Source: Basidiobolus meristosporus CBS 931.73 | Taxonomy: Eukaryota > Basidiobolomycota > Basidiobolomycetes > Basidiobolales > Basidiobolaceae | Direction of reading: 5' to 3' | Length of the DNA: 64,000 bases | Assembly (NCBI GenBank): GCA_002104905.1 | Contig: MCFE01000094.1 | Span: forward strand, 110,872-174,871 | Part shown: positions 10,163-22,636 of the stretch, in pieces | How the letters are laid out: every line of letters begins with the position of its first letter | Position numbering within the stretch: the stretch's first letter is position 1 | Translations under genes and position numbers: made by a program | The notes under the pieces: model-generated | The model's input: only the letters and a program-made list of their open reading frames with translations | Told to the model about the DNA's origin: nothing | The model's database searches: none

Positions 10163-11551
10163 TTAAAATATCCCTGACTCATCCAGGCTTTTCTCCCGTA
10201 ATTTGACGAACCTAGGATAGGTGTGTCTGTACATAAGATTCCTTACCTCACACAAGGCTGAGTCGAAAATGTCCGGCGTGATGGTCTTCTCTTGGAAATG
10301 CCGGTGGATCGCTTTGACGGTTGATGCCTCGAGGTTCAACTGAAATTCAGATTGTGCGGAGATGAACGTGTGGTAGATACTGTTTATCTCTAGCAAAAGG
10401 TCGGCTCTGAGGACCCCCTTTTCGTTCGTCGCCTGTTTGCTGTTCACCCGAAGCCTTATACACCTTTCGTAGAAGAGAGCGTTCTCCACGCTGAAGTCTC
10501 TCATCGAGAAATGCTTGAAAAGTTCGAATTGCGTCGAGTCGCCCAGCATGGATTCAAAACTCGCCAGGCTGACCTTACTCTGCTTGTTCAAAGTTCCACG
10601 TATGGCGTCGACGATCGGCAACACGATGCTGAAGATGTGGCTCAACATCAACGCGATCACACACCAGTGGGCCGCAGGAAAAACTTGGTTGAATTCTCGG
10701 AAGAGTGGTATGGCAGCGAAAATGATATAAAGAAGGAAGGAGGCGACGCCTACCGCGAAGTCTGCCATCAGCTCTCTCTTGATGCCATACGCATCATTTA
10801 CCAACTTGAGCCACGAGATAAAGATGGGGCATATAACAAACACGTAGAATCCGCAAGTCAGGAAGATCGGGGCGAACTCCCAGCCCACAAGACAGTTTCC
10901 TCGAGCCACGGTGGGAAGGATGGCGAATTTGGTGCTGAACGATTGAGCAAGCCCAGTGAGAGCGGCTTGGAGCAATATCCCGAGCACTATGAACTTGAAT
11001 GTCGCCTTGGTAGTGAACTTGGACCGATGCCGGTAGTACCAGTTCTCATCCAGAGCCGTGGTCGGAATGAGTGGTGCCGGTTGCTGTTGGGACACGAACG
11101 TCTTTTGCAGAGAATTCAGGTTCACCAGATTTCGATCCTCGCCATGCTCAGTGCAGATGCCAGCTAGCTCGCCATTAACCGAGTTGTTGGATCCTGCCAT
11201 CAATTTCGCCTGGCTGAAATGATACAGAAACGCAAGGCGGAGGAATCTCCCCGCTACTGCCAACAGCCATAGCGGCATCATGATGGAAGATACCCAGAGG
11301 CTAATATAGCAAGGGAACTCATTTATCCAGGGCTCACGGCCCAAATACAGTGTGGTGATTGCGGAGTTCGCAAGGACCATGCACAATGATAGCAATACCC
11401 CTCGATATCGGATGGAGGGAGAGCGGTACCATATTAGATAGAGGGCAGTGGTTAGAATCAAGAAGCTATTCCATCCCAAAGCAAATAGAATGTAAATCTT
11501 TTCTTTGGGAGACCAGCTTTGGAAATCCACAGCAAATGGCATGATATTCAC
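10163..11551 (-). CDS. Seven-transmembrane protein with C-terminal RGS domain, 462 aa
   Basis: Single exon. Residues about 20-320 hold seven hydrophobic segments with short loops, the longest loop lying between TM4 and TM5 region (about residues 125-180). The C-terminal 130 residues form an RGS domain: SFESMLGDSTQFELFKHFSMRDFSVENALFYERC is its opening helix pair (positions about 330-365), and the final helices run into YPRFVKLREK. This 7TM-RGS arrangement is known from plant AtRGS1 and several fungal families, where the RGS part accelerates GTP hydrolysis by a G-alpha subunit at the plasma membrane. Ligand is unknown. The start ATG at 11551 precedes the first helix by about 20 residues, which is typical. 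Confidence 0.88.
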   Translation of the reverse strand: MNIMPFAVDFQSWSPKEKIYILFALGWNSFLILTTALYLIWYRSPSIRYRGVLLSLCMVLANSAITTLYLGREPWINEFPCYISLWVSSIMMPLWLLAVAGRFLRLAFLYHFSQAKLMAGSNNSVNGELAGICTEHGEDRNLVNLNSLQKTFVSQQQPAPLIPTTALDENWYYRHRSKFTTKATFKFIVLGILLQAALTGLAQSFSTKFAILPTVARGNCLVGWEFAPIFLTCGFYVFVICPIFISWLKLVNDAYGIKRELMADFAVGVASFLLYIIFAAIPLFREFNQVFPAAHWCVIALMLSHIFSIVLPIVDAIRGTLNKQSKVSLASFESMLGDSTQFELFKHFSMRDFSVENALFYERCIRLRVNSKQATNEKGVLRADLLLEINSIYHTFISAQSEFQLNLEASTVKAIHRHFQEKTITPDIFDSALCEVRNLMYRHTYPRFVKLREKSLDESGIF

Positions 11552-13512
11552 GGGTCCTCAATGAGGAGTGGTGTTTGGATAGTGGGGGTTATTTGGGTTC
11601 TGGCAGATCTCGGTAGTTGACGACCTCAATGCAAATCCGTGTAAGGCTTGATTCAACAGTTCAACTAGTCCCTAGCGCTGCGAGGGTATTTATAGTCATC
11701 AGGCTTGCTTGCATGATAATTCAAGAATCGGAAAGCCAAATTTTGTCTTCGAAGGTGCATCGGGCATTCGGTCTGGATCGAGAAATCGGTCACAGAACTT
11801 TGATTCTGCAGAGCAGCTTAGGGAGTCCAAGGAAATCTTCTTTTGTGCCCAACACGTTCGACGAGACCCATATAGGCCAGTTCTGAATCCACCGGATTCA
11901 CCATGGGGTGAAACCGTCAAAAGGAGACGAATCTTCAATGCTAATTAGTGGGGAACCATCACAAATGATAAACCTGCTTTCCAGATTACGGATTTTAGGA
12001 ATGCAAGAGTCACGTCGTAGGCTTGCCAGATTGGAGATTGCAAGTCCTCCCTCGTTTCCAAGTCTTGATGGGTTGTTGAGGTGCATGCAAACAAGTTGGC
12101 AATGATCATGATGATCGCTTAGTTGCCGCCTTGAGGAGGGACACGCAGATGCAATCCTACATCAGATGTCGGCTTGCCATTATGGCCATCCAACATAAGC
12201 TCAGCGAAGCGATCAGGTTCTGTTGTCAGGGGAAAGGTTATGGTAGGCTATCTTAGTATGGAGGTGCCCTGTGGCTTTCAGTTGAGGAATAGACTTTTGC
12301 GATAGAATCGATCCTTGGTAGTGATTGGCACTTGGAAGGAATAAGTGGGGTGTACATGAAATATATCTCCTCACCCTTACGGCCACAGCAAGTGAAATAC
12401 CAAACCTCCCTAGGAGACACTGGCCATGTAGATGATCGTCAGCATAGACATGGATCGCAGAGATGTAGCATACCATCACCTCTTGAGTTAACAAGCCCTT
12501 GATCTATTCCAGCACTCACGTCTAGTTGACCCAAACCAATGGTGGGTATTCAAAGTTGTAATTCCTGATATTTGACCCTGTTTTACCACATATGTATACT
12601 TTTCTGACTGCAGCAAAGGATTGTGATGTTTCTTTGGCTATATTGTCAAGAATCATCCACCACTCCTATAAGTTATGGTGGGTTAATGGTACTTCAGGTG
12701 GAGCACCAATCTTCACTAGACCCTGATAGTGGGTGAATCTGGGCGGAAAGGTAGGCTTGCCAGGATACATATGTATTAATTGAACTGGGATTAGGAAATA
12801 TGGGTGGATGTGAGGAGGCTTGGGAAACTCCCAACGCCTGGCCATTTATGCTACCAATCTGGCATCCTTAGCTATATTCATCCAGAAAAATGATCTTCAT
12901 CGGGCAGCTTCCGAACGTGCCTAGTCAGCCCCAGAAACTCCAATGTCTGGAAATGGATACCGGCAAATCTTTGGGTCTACCAATTGAAGGCTTATATTAT
13001 TGCCACCATCAGCATTCGGGACCCCATAGAGCGAAGGGTGTGCTGGATCAAGGCTTAGGGATTTTACCGTTTTATCACGGAAGAACGTTGCTGACCACGA
13101 AGACATTTCCGGGTATCGCAACTAGGTGATAATTTCAATGAATGGATGACTGTATTGAATGTTGTGCAAAATCTTATTCGTGACAAAGTAATTACATAAG
13201 CATAGCTGGAGTACTGAATCGTAAGAGGTGAGGCACTTTAAGCATAGATGATCTTTGGGTGTTGACTACGTGGAGCAAGATAATACTAATACATTTGAGG
13301 GAAGGGTGGAACAAAAAACTGGGGCTGGGATTGAATCGATGCACAACACAGGGTTCGGATGGCATTACCAATGGAGAAAGATTATAAACGAGCAAATGAC
13401 AAGGGGTATTTACAAAAGATATAATGAAGTGTGCTATTCAAGGTGTTCATGATGAAATTAGTGCAAAATTAGCATAGCGTCCTTCGAAAATGCATGGAGG
13501 ATCATTTTGATC
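11552..13512. other. Gene-poor 2-kb intergenic stretch
   Basis: Lies between the 5' end of the 7TM-RGS gene and the 3' end of the Medusa-like gene. Several 60-90-codon frames overlap on both strands around 11.6-12.1 kb without conserved content. I see no RNA gene or mobile element. Confidence 0.45.
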
Positions 13513-16036
13513 TCATATTCTGGAGTTGCTCATCATGAAAGATGGGTGATACAGACTTGCAAAGCCATTGTTCATGTTGACGCCTGAGTTCCCATTAAAG
13601 CTGGTTGTGTGAGGGATATTGATTGCCCCATTCCCGGCAAACATCCATGTAGACTCCTGATACGAAGGCATCGGGTAACTAACTTCTGTGTTAAACGATT
13701 CATTGAGAACATCCTCAAAACTTGGTTCCTCCTTAACTTCATCGTCATTGAAGGTAACCATTGCCACGCTGGGATCGATGGAGGATTGCAGAGGGATTTG
13801 TGTTGTCATATGATTGTGTGTTTGTTCCATGTTGCCAGGGCTTTCATGCGAGTAACTACTAGGGACACTATAAGGCCCAACAAGAGAGTGCCGCTGCAGG
13901 AATGAGTGCTGTCTTCGCTGAGGGCCGGTTGGCTGGTCATTTAGAGGCGCTTGAGAAACTAGAAACGTTTGTTAGAATGATACTGTTGATCGTTTGAGAA
14001 GTATAAGATGCCAGTACCATATAGACCTTGGCTAAGATCAGGCGAGACAGATGGGGAGTCAGTGGTAGTTACTTCGGGCTTCTGCAACGCGGGTGTGGAC
14101 TCTGGTCCTGGTGAAGGGGATTGGTTCCCAATACTACCTTTGGCTTCAGCTGCGTAGTTGGGGGCAAAGGTGTTGTGGAATGCATCAACATTGACATTGG
14201 TGCTATTGTTGCAATTACTGGTCTGGAAGAAATTGTCAGAAATCTTGCGCATATAGGAGGATGAATCATGCCACAACTTACATATTTGCCGATAATTTTT
14301 TTGAGCGCCAAGGGAAGTATTTTCCATGGAAACACTTTGACATCTTTCTCGATGTTTCTTGGTTTCGGATTTGGGAAAGACATGATCAATTTGAAGAAAT
14401 CGGCAGACTCCGATTTGCATTTAGATACAGTAAGCGGACGGAACCCTTCCAAGTTTCGTCGAATTCGGTTCTTTTCTTCTACTGTGAATCTAACGGCAAT
14501 CAGGCTTTCCAGTAAATAAATACAATCAACACTTGTGATAAAGTAATCATCCTTCGCTTCCCAATATATGCATGATACAACGATGCTGTTGGGGGCCCGC
14601 TCAGAAGGAGAAACGCCTTGAAAGTCACAGTGAATAACATTATTCTCGTGTTTTCTCCAAAACTGAACCAGACGTCTTTTGATTTCGGTCTCCTCTTCAG
14701 TCCTGGAAGTGACATGTAAATAACTGCCACGGAAGCAAACAACTACCTCTAAACGCCTTACCAATTCTTTGTCATCTCCTCAAACTCGTTGCTGAACTTC
14801 AAGGTAGCCTTATTCAAGGGCGTAGTAGAGGAATCATTTGGTGCCGGTGCAGCCGCGGTGCCGTTTTTCGGCGAAGGTTGTGGGTTTTGGGGAAGAGGGC
14901 TTTTGGGACATGTTTGAGAAGCCTGGGCGGTGACGGGAGTCAATGGAGGAGTGATGTCAACGCTAGAAACATTATTGCCGCCAGTTTCTTGGGTGTATGA
15001 CTCCAAATCCCTCTGAGAACTTTGGGGTGTAAACAATGACGATTCGTTGTTGGACTCGGACAAATCTATAAAGGCAACGTTAGTAAGCTATTCAACCGCA
15101 AATTGAATGGAGACGAAATTACCACTCTGAAACCCGTTTGCCTGAGCAAGGTTCAAATTGGGATTTTTGATGCACATGCCCTCTGTGCCAAATGTAAACT
15201 TGAACTCTTGCTCCTCTGACAACGGTGTGAGTTCGCTCTCTGAACAACAAAAACCAATAAGTAAAGCATGCTGGACAAAAGCGTGACATTCCTATATTTA
15301 CCTCTAGACTTCGTGTTGCTCATGGTTGTCTGAATACTCTCAGTAATGTTATTTGGGGCGACATTGGTCATCATACTCGTCATAGAGTTTTGGAAGCCAT
15401 TTGTGACCATTGATTCTATAGAATTTTGAAAAGAGTCGATAGAGCTTTGAAGGGTATTGTTCATTTGGCTTGGCTCGTTTAGATACATTCCGCCAGTGGA
15501 GAAATTATCGTTCATGCTAGCATTCGGGTTGAGTAATTCATCTGGGGGAATTCAAAAAGGTATGTCAGCAATCAAGAACTGTTATCGAAAAAATGTGATC
15601 GGGTAACTTCATACCATTATTATATTTGTATTCACCAAAATACCAACTATCCAACACGATCCCCTGCTCCACTGCCAATATGCAGACGGGAACTTTGGGA
15701 GTGAACCACTTCGTCTCAGCAAACTCCGGGATAGAAGCGGTGAGTGTAGTGTACCCGTGGGCATTCCATTGCTTTGTGTTCACAACGTGAGTTCCGAAGC
15801 CGAGTTTCAGCTGTTCTTTCGGGCAAAATTGCAAGACAACAGTGAACGGCATCCCCTCCATTCCACCTCGTGGGTAGTATTGCAATACCCGTGGTCGGGG
15901 AATATTTCGTAGTTGGAGTGGATCTGAATGTGATGTTTCGGCACCATCTTCATTGATATATTGGTTAGTACTACACATAAAAATTACTCTGGTACATTTG
16001 GCACCGTAGACCATCACACTTACTTTGGCTCAGCAT
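13513..16036 (-). CDS. medA: Medusa (MedA)-like developmental transcription regulator, 692 aa
   Basis: Eight exons: 16024-16036, 15615-15947, 15302-15541, 15123-15239, 14762-15065, 14282-14702, 14018-14222 and 13513-13958 (2079 nt, in frame). The first coding exon is only 13 nt. Residues about 15-110 hold an IPT-like segment (PRVLQYYPRGGMEGMPFTVV). Residues about 340-480 hold the highly conserved block of the Medusa/Acr1 family (RRLVQFWRKHENN, RRNLEGFRPLTVSKCK, SFPNPKPRNIEKDVKVFPWK). The rest is Ser/Thr/Pro/Asn-rich low complexity. In Aspergillus and Magnaporthe the orthologues are nuclear regulators of conidiophore patterning and adhesion. A long upstream region (about 4.8 kb gene-poor) fits a heavily regulated gene. 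The 3' part after exon 6 is poorly conserved, so its splice sites are less certain. Confidence 0.85.
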
Positions 16037-16284
16037 GATTCCGCAGGTTGAAAGAACGTAAACGTGTGCGTTGAAATAGGTATGAAGCGATTAAAAATGA
16101 AAGAGTATATGCTCGACAAAAGTGTCGGTGTTAGAGGAGAAAGGTATTGAGAAAGCCTGTGTGCTTGTTACTCGAGATCAAAAGAATACGATGGTGGATT
16201 TAATATTTAGAAACGTTAACTAGAGCAATGATATCAACTTCAATATGAGCAGACTTTGAAAAGTAGTAACAAAGGCAATTCCAC

Positions 16285-16296
16285 GATATATATAGG
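16285..16296 (-). promoter_or_regulatory. medA: TATA-like box upstream of the Medusa-like gene
   Basis: GATATATATAGG lies about 250 bp upstream of the start codon at 16036. It is the strongest TATA match nearby, and its distance leaves room for a 5' UTR. Confidence 0.35.
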
Positions 16297-16591
16297 ACGG
16301 GAGTTGTGGACCGAGGGAGCCATCCCCACTACTAAATCATATGTTGAATCTCGAAAACATAATTGAATCCAGTTGATAGCGCGTATAAAAAATAGAATTC
16401 AAATCCATTTACTAAACTAATAAATAGAAAGTAACATTTATTTTAATCCATATACATGAAATCTAGCCATTCAAATAACCAATATATTTTGAGCCTTTGT
16501 CCGACATTAAGAATACGGAGAAAATTCAGAGGAAAGCCAATTAGATTATTGGCTAAGAATTTCCTAATGGGCATTGGGTATGTTGATAAAT

Positions 16592-17067
16592 TTAGTATTT
16601 CCCACTGCTATTTTTGATTTCGCTAGAAAATAGGATTGAGATCTGGAAGCCATCGAACTTAATAGACCCTGTTCCCAGTGTTTTTATCCAGTATTGTTGA
16701 CTCGAATTTTGATGCAGGCCAAGCGATACTTTGCTACCCATCAATATGACCATCGAATTGGTCGCATCCTTGTGACCTTCTCCAAGGCCTGCTGATTGGT
16801 AAATTGCTTGTAGCACATGCTTGATCCTTCTTTCAGCAATGGATAATCCAGCACACCCTTTCCTCGCACAAAGCTGATAGGAAAATCTGTAACTATGTAG
16901 TAGATGGCTAACTGGAATATTCCGCTCTTGGGGCGTAACAGGCAGTGTAGAGGTAGGCACCCACTGATCCTAGAAACCATGAGGATACCCGTATCCTCGA
17001 TTGCTTGCTCTGGATGGTAATGGAAATCATCGTGTTGAAGATTGTCGATATTTTCGACGGACTCCAT
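16592..17067 (-). pseudogene. Unresolved coding-like segment, possibly a decayed or spliced gene
   Basis: Two overlapping frames look coding. One opens at ATG 17067 (MESVENIDNLQHDDFHYHPE) and the other runs 16592-16960 plus 15 more codons upstream to a TTTCTAG that resembles a splice acceptor. The second frame has a plausible globular pattern (GSKVSLGLHQNSSQQYWIK). I could not find a donor of matching phase that joins them with a normal intron length, so either a frameshift has occurred or the first exon lies elsewhere. No family recognised. Confidence 0.25.
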
Positions 17068-17100
17068 AATTGGGGATGTGAGAATAGGTAAACACATCAT

Positions 17101-20100
17101 ACCTTACCCTTTTTTGGGTATTACTCCATAGGTTTATAGTATATCAAGGGGCGTTTACTAATGGGTATGGCTATAGTCACCAAGAATATGCTTCAATAGA
17201 AAGTTCGTAGCCTAACTATTGAAAGCTATATAAACATTTAATCACGAATGCTATTATTCTGAATCGCTAGCTTTAGGTCACACCACTGGTCAGCCGGGTG
17301 TCAAAATATTAAATATTCCCAAATCAAGAAACCCATCTCTGGAGTAGTTTGACTAAATACGTAGCAACGATCTATTGTTCTCTAGAGCAAAACTGGGGTA
17401 TATTTTGCTGGTACAATCATGGGCCACAGGGATACAGACAGGGAGAAAGTGCAGAAAACATCAACGACTCATTAATTAGCTTAATTCCGAGTCGGATTCT
17501 TGCAGGGTAGAACAAACAGTGTTCCTCGTATTCGATGGTCTGAGGGAGTAATTTATTACACTGCTCACTTATTTCATTGTTTTGACTCCTGGCAACGGGC
17601 TATGTACATATTTGTCTCCACATACGGATTGACATATGTGGTGACAAATTGCTGGTATTCCATTCGAAGCTACCCTCTGTGTATAGTAGCTGGCTAGAAT
17701 AGAGTGGCCTTGGATGTATCGTGGTATGACGTAATGGATTCCAAATGGTAGGTCTGAGATCCAAGTGCAAATAGGCCATAAAACACCACCAATTTCAACT
17801 CCAGAAAATCATGGATTTTGATCAAGTGACCATGCAGTATTAGAGGGCCGTCAGTAAGGCTTGAGTGCTCAGCTGGGTCAAGTCACTGGTCCAATACCAT
17901 GACCACGAAAATATCATCACGATTGTATTTTCATCAGGCCACATACTAGTTGATACGCCATCCATTCCGGGCCACTAAAGCTACCAATTGCTTTATTCGC
18001 ATCCACAACTTGAAAATTCGTGATTCAGCTGGCTACATGCTGGTACAAATTCAGGCGACAAGACATTGAAAACTAGTTCCATATGTCTGAGTAACAAAAT
18101 ACGCAAAAAAAGCAGACCTCCTCATGGGCAATACACCCATTGCTGCTATTACTATAAATATTTCCAACTTGATGCAAGTGCGCCGCGGAAGCAACAGTGA
18201 GCAATATAGTACCTTCTATTTGGAGGTCAAGCGAATTCTTTGACTTGTTGCTACACTGTTTACATGAGTACAAATGGGATGTACAAAAGTCTTAATAAGA
18301 AATTCCGCAAGCACAAAAATGTTTCACATTTCTCAGTGAAGAGCGCAGGCCGAGGTCCAGTAATTTCCAGCATGATTGGACATTTTGGGACCATTTCTGG
18401 AAAACTCCGAACAATTACATCCAATCTCCAAGACAAGCGTTTGGTACGGATGACTCATTTAGTAAATACATGGGAATAAAGTTGTATCAACTAGGAATTC
18501 ACCCGGCCCTGTGGTCGAATGGGAATGAATGATTGCACTCTTTGATCGAATGACCCTCATCATTTCAGCAGCTCGAGATTTTTCAATACTGCTTATAGCG
18601 AATAATAGTAACTCCGGCTCACACATTGAGCTGAGGTCATTTCATGTGATGCCACTCTCGACGTCTCTGAAGAATGTCTCAGATCTCAAGGTGCCGTATC
18701 CTACATCTGATACGGTGGACCGATACGAAGCATGTCTGGGATTTTTCCAAATTAGGATGTTATGTCTTACTTTCCTCTCCATCCTACCTCAACGCTATAG
18801 TCTGGTCTGATTGCCAATCAGCGGTCGACAATTTGATTGATTAATTCCAGACTTGCATTGATGAGAAATGAGTCACGTCTATTGGCTCAGCCAACACTTT
18901 AAGCCACCATTTCCACCATAGTTTACGAGCGGCGTTGATCCTACGGATACGAAGTCGATCGCTCGTTCGTTCGATATTCAAATTCTCATGAGACACGAGG
19001 TCCAAGTTTATCTAGTGGGGCACGGTGCTATATTATCTTGGTAATGTATACTTGGTATCCGAGTCCGAGCGCCCATCCATAGAGTGGTGTTCACGCTTCT
19101 TGGTAAATGTGACAAATCCAGAATGATTGTCTGCTTAATTTATTGTTTTGCCGTTGAGTCTGATGCCACTAATAAGTACACTCCAATTCGGATTGGAGGC
19201 TCAGCTTTGCTCACCCTATTCAATATACTAAGATCGCTTTTCTTAATGTGAAGAATATCAACGAATACAGTATTGGTCATTAGCCAATATGTATGTATTG
19301 CCAATGTGTTCGACGGGTATGCTTTGGACAATACTAATGCTTGTTAAATGTCAGCAAAATCAGTTATTTATAATCGAGTTATTCACCATGGTCGTCAGTC
19401 TAGCCATCAATTATTCCTTAAGTGGGATATTGGCAAGATTTCTACACAGCTAGCTAAACCAATTGTTTTCAGGGCAATCTGATATCACTATTGATGGAAG
19501 TTCATCGAAAATTCTTCGATTTTTTGGCAACAACAACACAGGCCCACGACTGGTCGCATGAAGCTCTGTCATTCTGCATTCTTACCAAACCACCCATACT
19601 ATATACACATACACTTTCCTAAATCCACTTTCATACTGAAGTCCTCAGCTGGCCTCAGTTGGAGTTTCCCCAAGTTTGATATTAAACGAAGACTTGAACG
19701 GCCTCATTTACCTTGAGCAACTAATAATACTTCAAAGCCCAAGTGAGTGAACGAATCTTATAAGGGTATGTGGATGGATCTCCTATGTGCCTAAACTTTG
19801 AATATACAGCTATGAATGGTTAACATAAGAGATAGTCGAGTAATACTCTGGAATGTAATCAACATCAAGAATTGCAAGTCACTAATGCTGGTGATTTCTG
19901 CTGGTCTTTCTATTTATATGCTTACTGCAGACTTGACTTGGCTCTGGAGCTTTATGCTATCACCCGTACCACGTAGTATCCTGATTCATGGTTACTTGGA
20001 TTTCTTCAACTCGTTTGCTTATGAGATCTCTGATTGGCGAAGTGTATAAGCATTGTCTTCTACGGCACGAAGTAGACCTGGCTGAGGTTTTCCAACACCA

Positions 20101-20838
20101 ATAAATGTTGCTATGTTTTATAGTTTAGGATGACGATAGGCTTAGGGACCTACATGAAGATACTGAAAATTGTTTTTGCATTTTTCCCAATGCTCCCTCC
20201 ATCAACAGTTGGCCACCAAGCTAATGGCTAGAGTGTGTGTGATTTTTGTATCAGTTTGGTTCACCCAAGTATTTGCTATAGACATTTGGGTTGTTTAGTA
20301 CACAGATAGATGGATGGCTGGTTACTAACGCTCTTGCAAACATATGGTTGCCTTATTGCCAATCAACAGGATAAAACCAGAAATTTCTCAAAATCCATTA
20401 AACATTGCTGTGCATGGTTATGCCATCGAAAAGGAAACTTTTGTAATTCAAAACCAATGACCTTGCTAGTGGGGGGGGGGTGAGTCCTAAACAGCACATT
20501 TAGTGCAGTATACATATGGCCCAATTTAGATTGAGTGAAAAGGGGTCTGATGAATGTTTGAATATTATATTTTATTCATGTATTGTATTCAGCTTGTTCA
20601 GTGATGGATGGGGAAGATTAGGCAGAGAATGAGAAAATATTAAAGGTTACTCATCAAAACTAGGGCTGCCAGGGCGGATCAAAAAACAAACCAGTGCCTT
20701 TCAACAGATATGAAAAATAAGAGATGCAGTCGAAGAATATCTGCACGTAAAAATATACAACGATGGTTAAGCAATGTCACCAAGTTGGCTCAAGGGCCAA
20801 ACGCATATGTATACGTACCAACTTGTGCCATTATCCAG
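17101..20838. other. Gene-poor 3.7-kb stretch
   Basis: No ORF longer than about 95 codons and none with domain-like content on either strand. The composition is AT-rich. A run of ten G occurs at about 20471-20480. I see no terminal repeats or RT/transposase fragments. It may carry distal control elements for the Medusa-like gene or non-coding transcripts, but neither is shown. Confidence 0.45.
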
Positions 20839-21582
20839 CTAAACAAAAAACCATATCAGCATCCCTAACCCAATCGCCAAAATTATTATTGAGACCACTG
20901 ACATCATCCGATTGAAGTTCCGCCATCGTGAGTCAATTTTATCCTTTGGCTTTCTCGGAAATATCGCACCATACCACCAAAGCGGCATGAAGAGAAACCC
21001 GAACAAAAAGAATAGAGATCCAGATGGAATATGATAGCTTCCAAAGCATTTTTTGGTTGATTCAGAGGTCTCGTTGTTGTTTTGGTTGAAGTGAGGTAAT
21101 ATGTCATTGTTCGTTTGTGCAGCCAGACCATCTCGAGTGTTTTCCTCCTCCTTTTCCTCCACAAAAGACGGAAGCGGGGCATTCACTATTATAGAGGTAG
21201 GAGGTGAAGAAAACGATGTTTCATTAAAACCGCCGCTGCTGTAATTTCCGGATCTAGTTCTTTCATCAAAGTTGAAAGTTTCGATGGATAGTGGTCGTAA
21301 AGAAGCCCGAGATTCCGGATGGTCTTGAAAGATAATCCTTGAAGAGCTTGACCGTACATCCCTGTCCCGAGTTTGATTCTGTTGACTCTCGTCCAACGTC
21401 GGATTGTTGGCAGAGCGCATCGAGAGACGAAGGAAATCTGCTGTGACTTCATATTCCACAGAGCCAGGCCCATACGCAGTTTCGGGCTGGAGCTCACTCA
21501 CTGAGCGTACCGAATGTGCACTTAAAGCAGGGTGGTATGAGGTTATTAGCTTCGGAATAGGGGTGTCAGTGGGATGCTCCAT
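20839..21582 (-). CDS. Predicted two-transmembrane Ser-rich protein, 247 aa
   Basis: Single exon from ATG 21582. Residues 1-175 are hydrophilic and rich in Ser/Thr/Asn with an acidic patch (EEKEEENTRD). The C-terminal 70 residues hold two membrane helices (FFLFGFLFMPLWWYGAIFP and VVSIIILAIGLGMLIWFFV) separated by a basic loop (RKPKDKIDSRWRNFNRMM). The FPLWW-like first helix followed by RWR-N-R-M and a second helix at the extreme C-terminus resembles a group of uncharacterised fungal serine-rich membrane proteins. I cannot name a function. Confidence 0.72.
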   Translation of the reverse strand: MEHPTDTPIPKLITSYHPALSAHSVRSVSELQPETAYGPGSVEYEVTADFLRLSMRSANNPTLDESQQNQTRDRDVRSSSSRIIFQDHPESRASLRPLSIETFNFDERTRSGNYSSGGFNETSFSSPPTSIIVNAPLPSFVEEKEEENTRDGLAAQTNNDILPHFNQNNNETSESTKKCFGSYHIPSGSLFFLFGFLFMPLWWYGAIFPRKPKDKIDSRWRNFNRMMSVVSIIILAIGLGMLIWFFV

Positions 21583-22636
21583 ATTGGCAATTTCAGATTT
21601 TCAACAGCCTGTTCCCTGCACTATTGCAAGGCGGTGGTTTCGAAACAATGCCTTTGATATACAAGAAGCTATCTGGGTGTAAAACGCCAAGTATATGGTA
21701 TTTGAGGGGAAATACACCAGTTCACTACTGATAGTCGACAGCAACAGGAATAGGGGAAAGACAAATCAAGAGTGCGAATGTGGGGAGCTACGCAAAATTA
21801 ATAGGCAGTGGTCAGAAATCAATGCATCAACACCGGAATCAAATCCATTTCAAGCGCATAAAGATAAACCTAGCAGCGATTTCGTTTTTACATAGTGCTC
21901 AATGGAGCTTCGACCCAAGATTCGATCACTTATTGCACAGTTTCAACCGAGTCGTGTACCATATGTTTCAGGTTATTCAGTACCCCTGCCATGGAGATTC
22001 GATGCCTCAGAGTATCTGAATGTTTGGTTTGTTACATCGAACGGGCTATTTCATATCCTACAGATCTCCACAATGTGCATTCGACTCTGAAACGCAACAA
22101 AGTACACACATACTTGGAGATAAATTTCTAGTGTATAATGGGTCTCGTGTGTTGGTGCTGGTGGATTGCAAAACAGGCAAACTTGCCATCACATGCAACC
22201 AATCCTCGCCCTTTACATTGAACAATTACTCACAATCTATGCCCCTAAGAACAGAAATCTCCAGCTTTGTAGCACTGGTAGCACAGCTAGTAGTGGTCCA
22301 ACCATGTGAGCCAGAAATGATCGAGTTTGGCCCACTGTTTAAATGTCATCATGGAGATAATCGATCTAATATATACATGTCCGCCTCTCCACCTTAGTAG
22401 TCAACTTTCAATTCTACCCTGGGAACGCTCTACATCCACTGGTATTGCCGAGCCCTATCCCATTGTTCCCTCGACGACTTGCTGTGTAATTAGGATTCCA
22501 GTGCATGTTTCTAGTATTAGTCATCAGTTCGGATAATTAGATATAATGCCACTCATCAATCACATTCTGTTAACTTCAGAATATCAATCCGATAATCAAT
22601 TAATCTTTGGCAGTTGCAAGATATAAGCTATCACAC
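21583..22636. other. Divergent promoter region, about 1 kb
   Basis: Separates the minus-strand two-TM gene and the plus-strand CoA-binding gene, so it must contain both promoters. The overlapping short frames at 21.7-22.5 kb show no conserved content. Confidence 0.45.

Noticed and set aside
10511-11167. 218-codon plus-strand frame opposite the 7TM-RGS gene
   Set aside because: It is the antisense shadow of a well-supported gene and has no domain.
16592-17067. Velvet-domain gene
   Set aside because: A faint resemblance of HPEQA to the velvet opening was considered, but the rest of the domain is missing.
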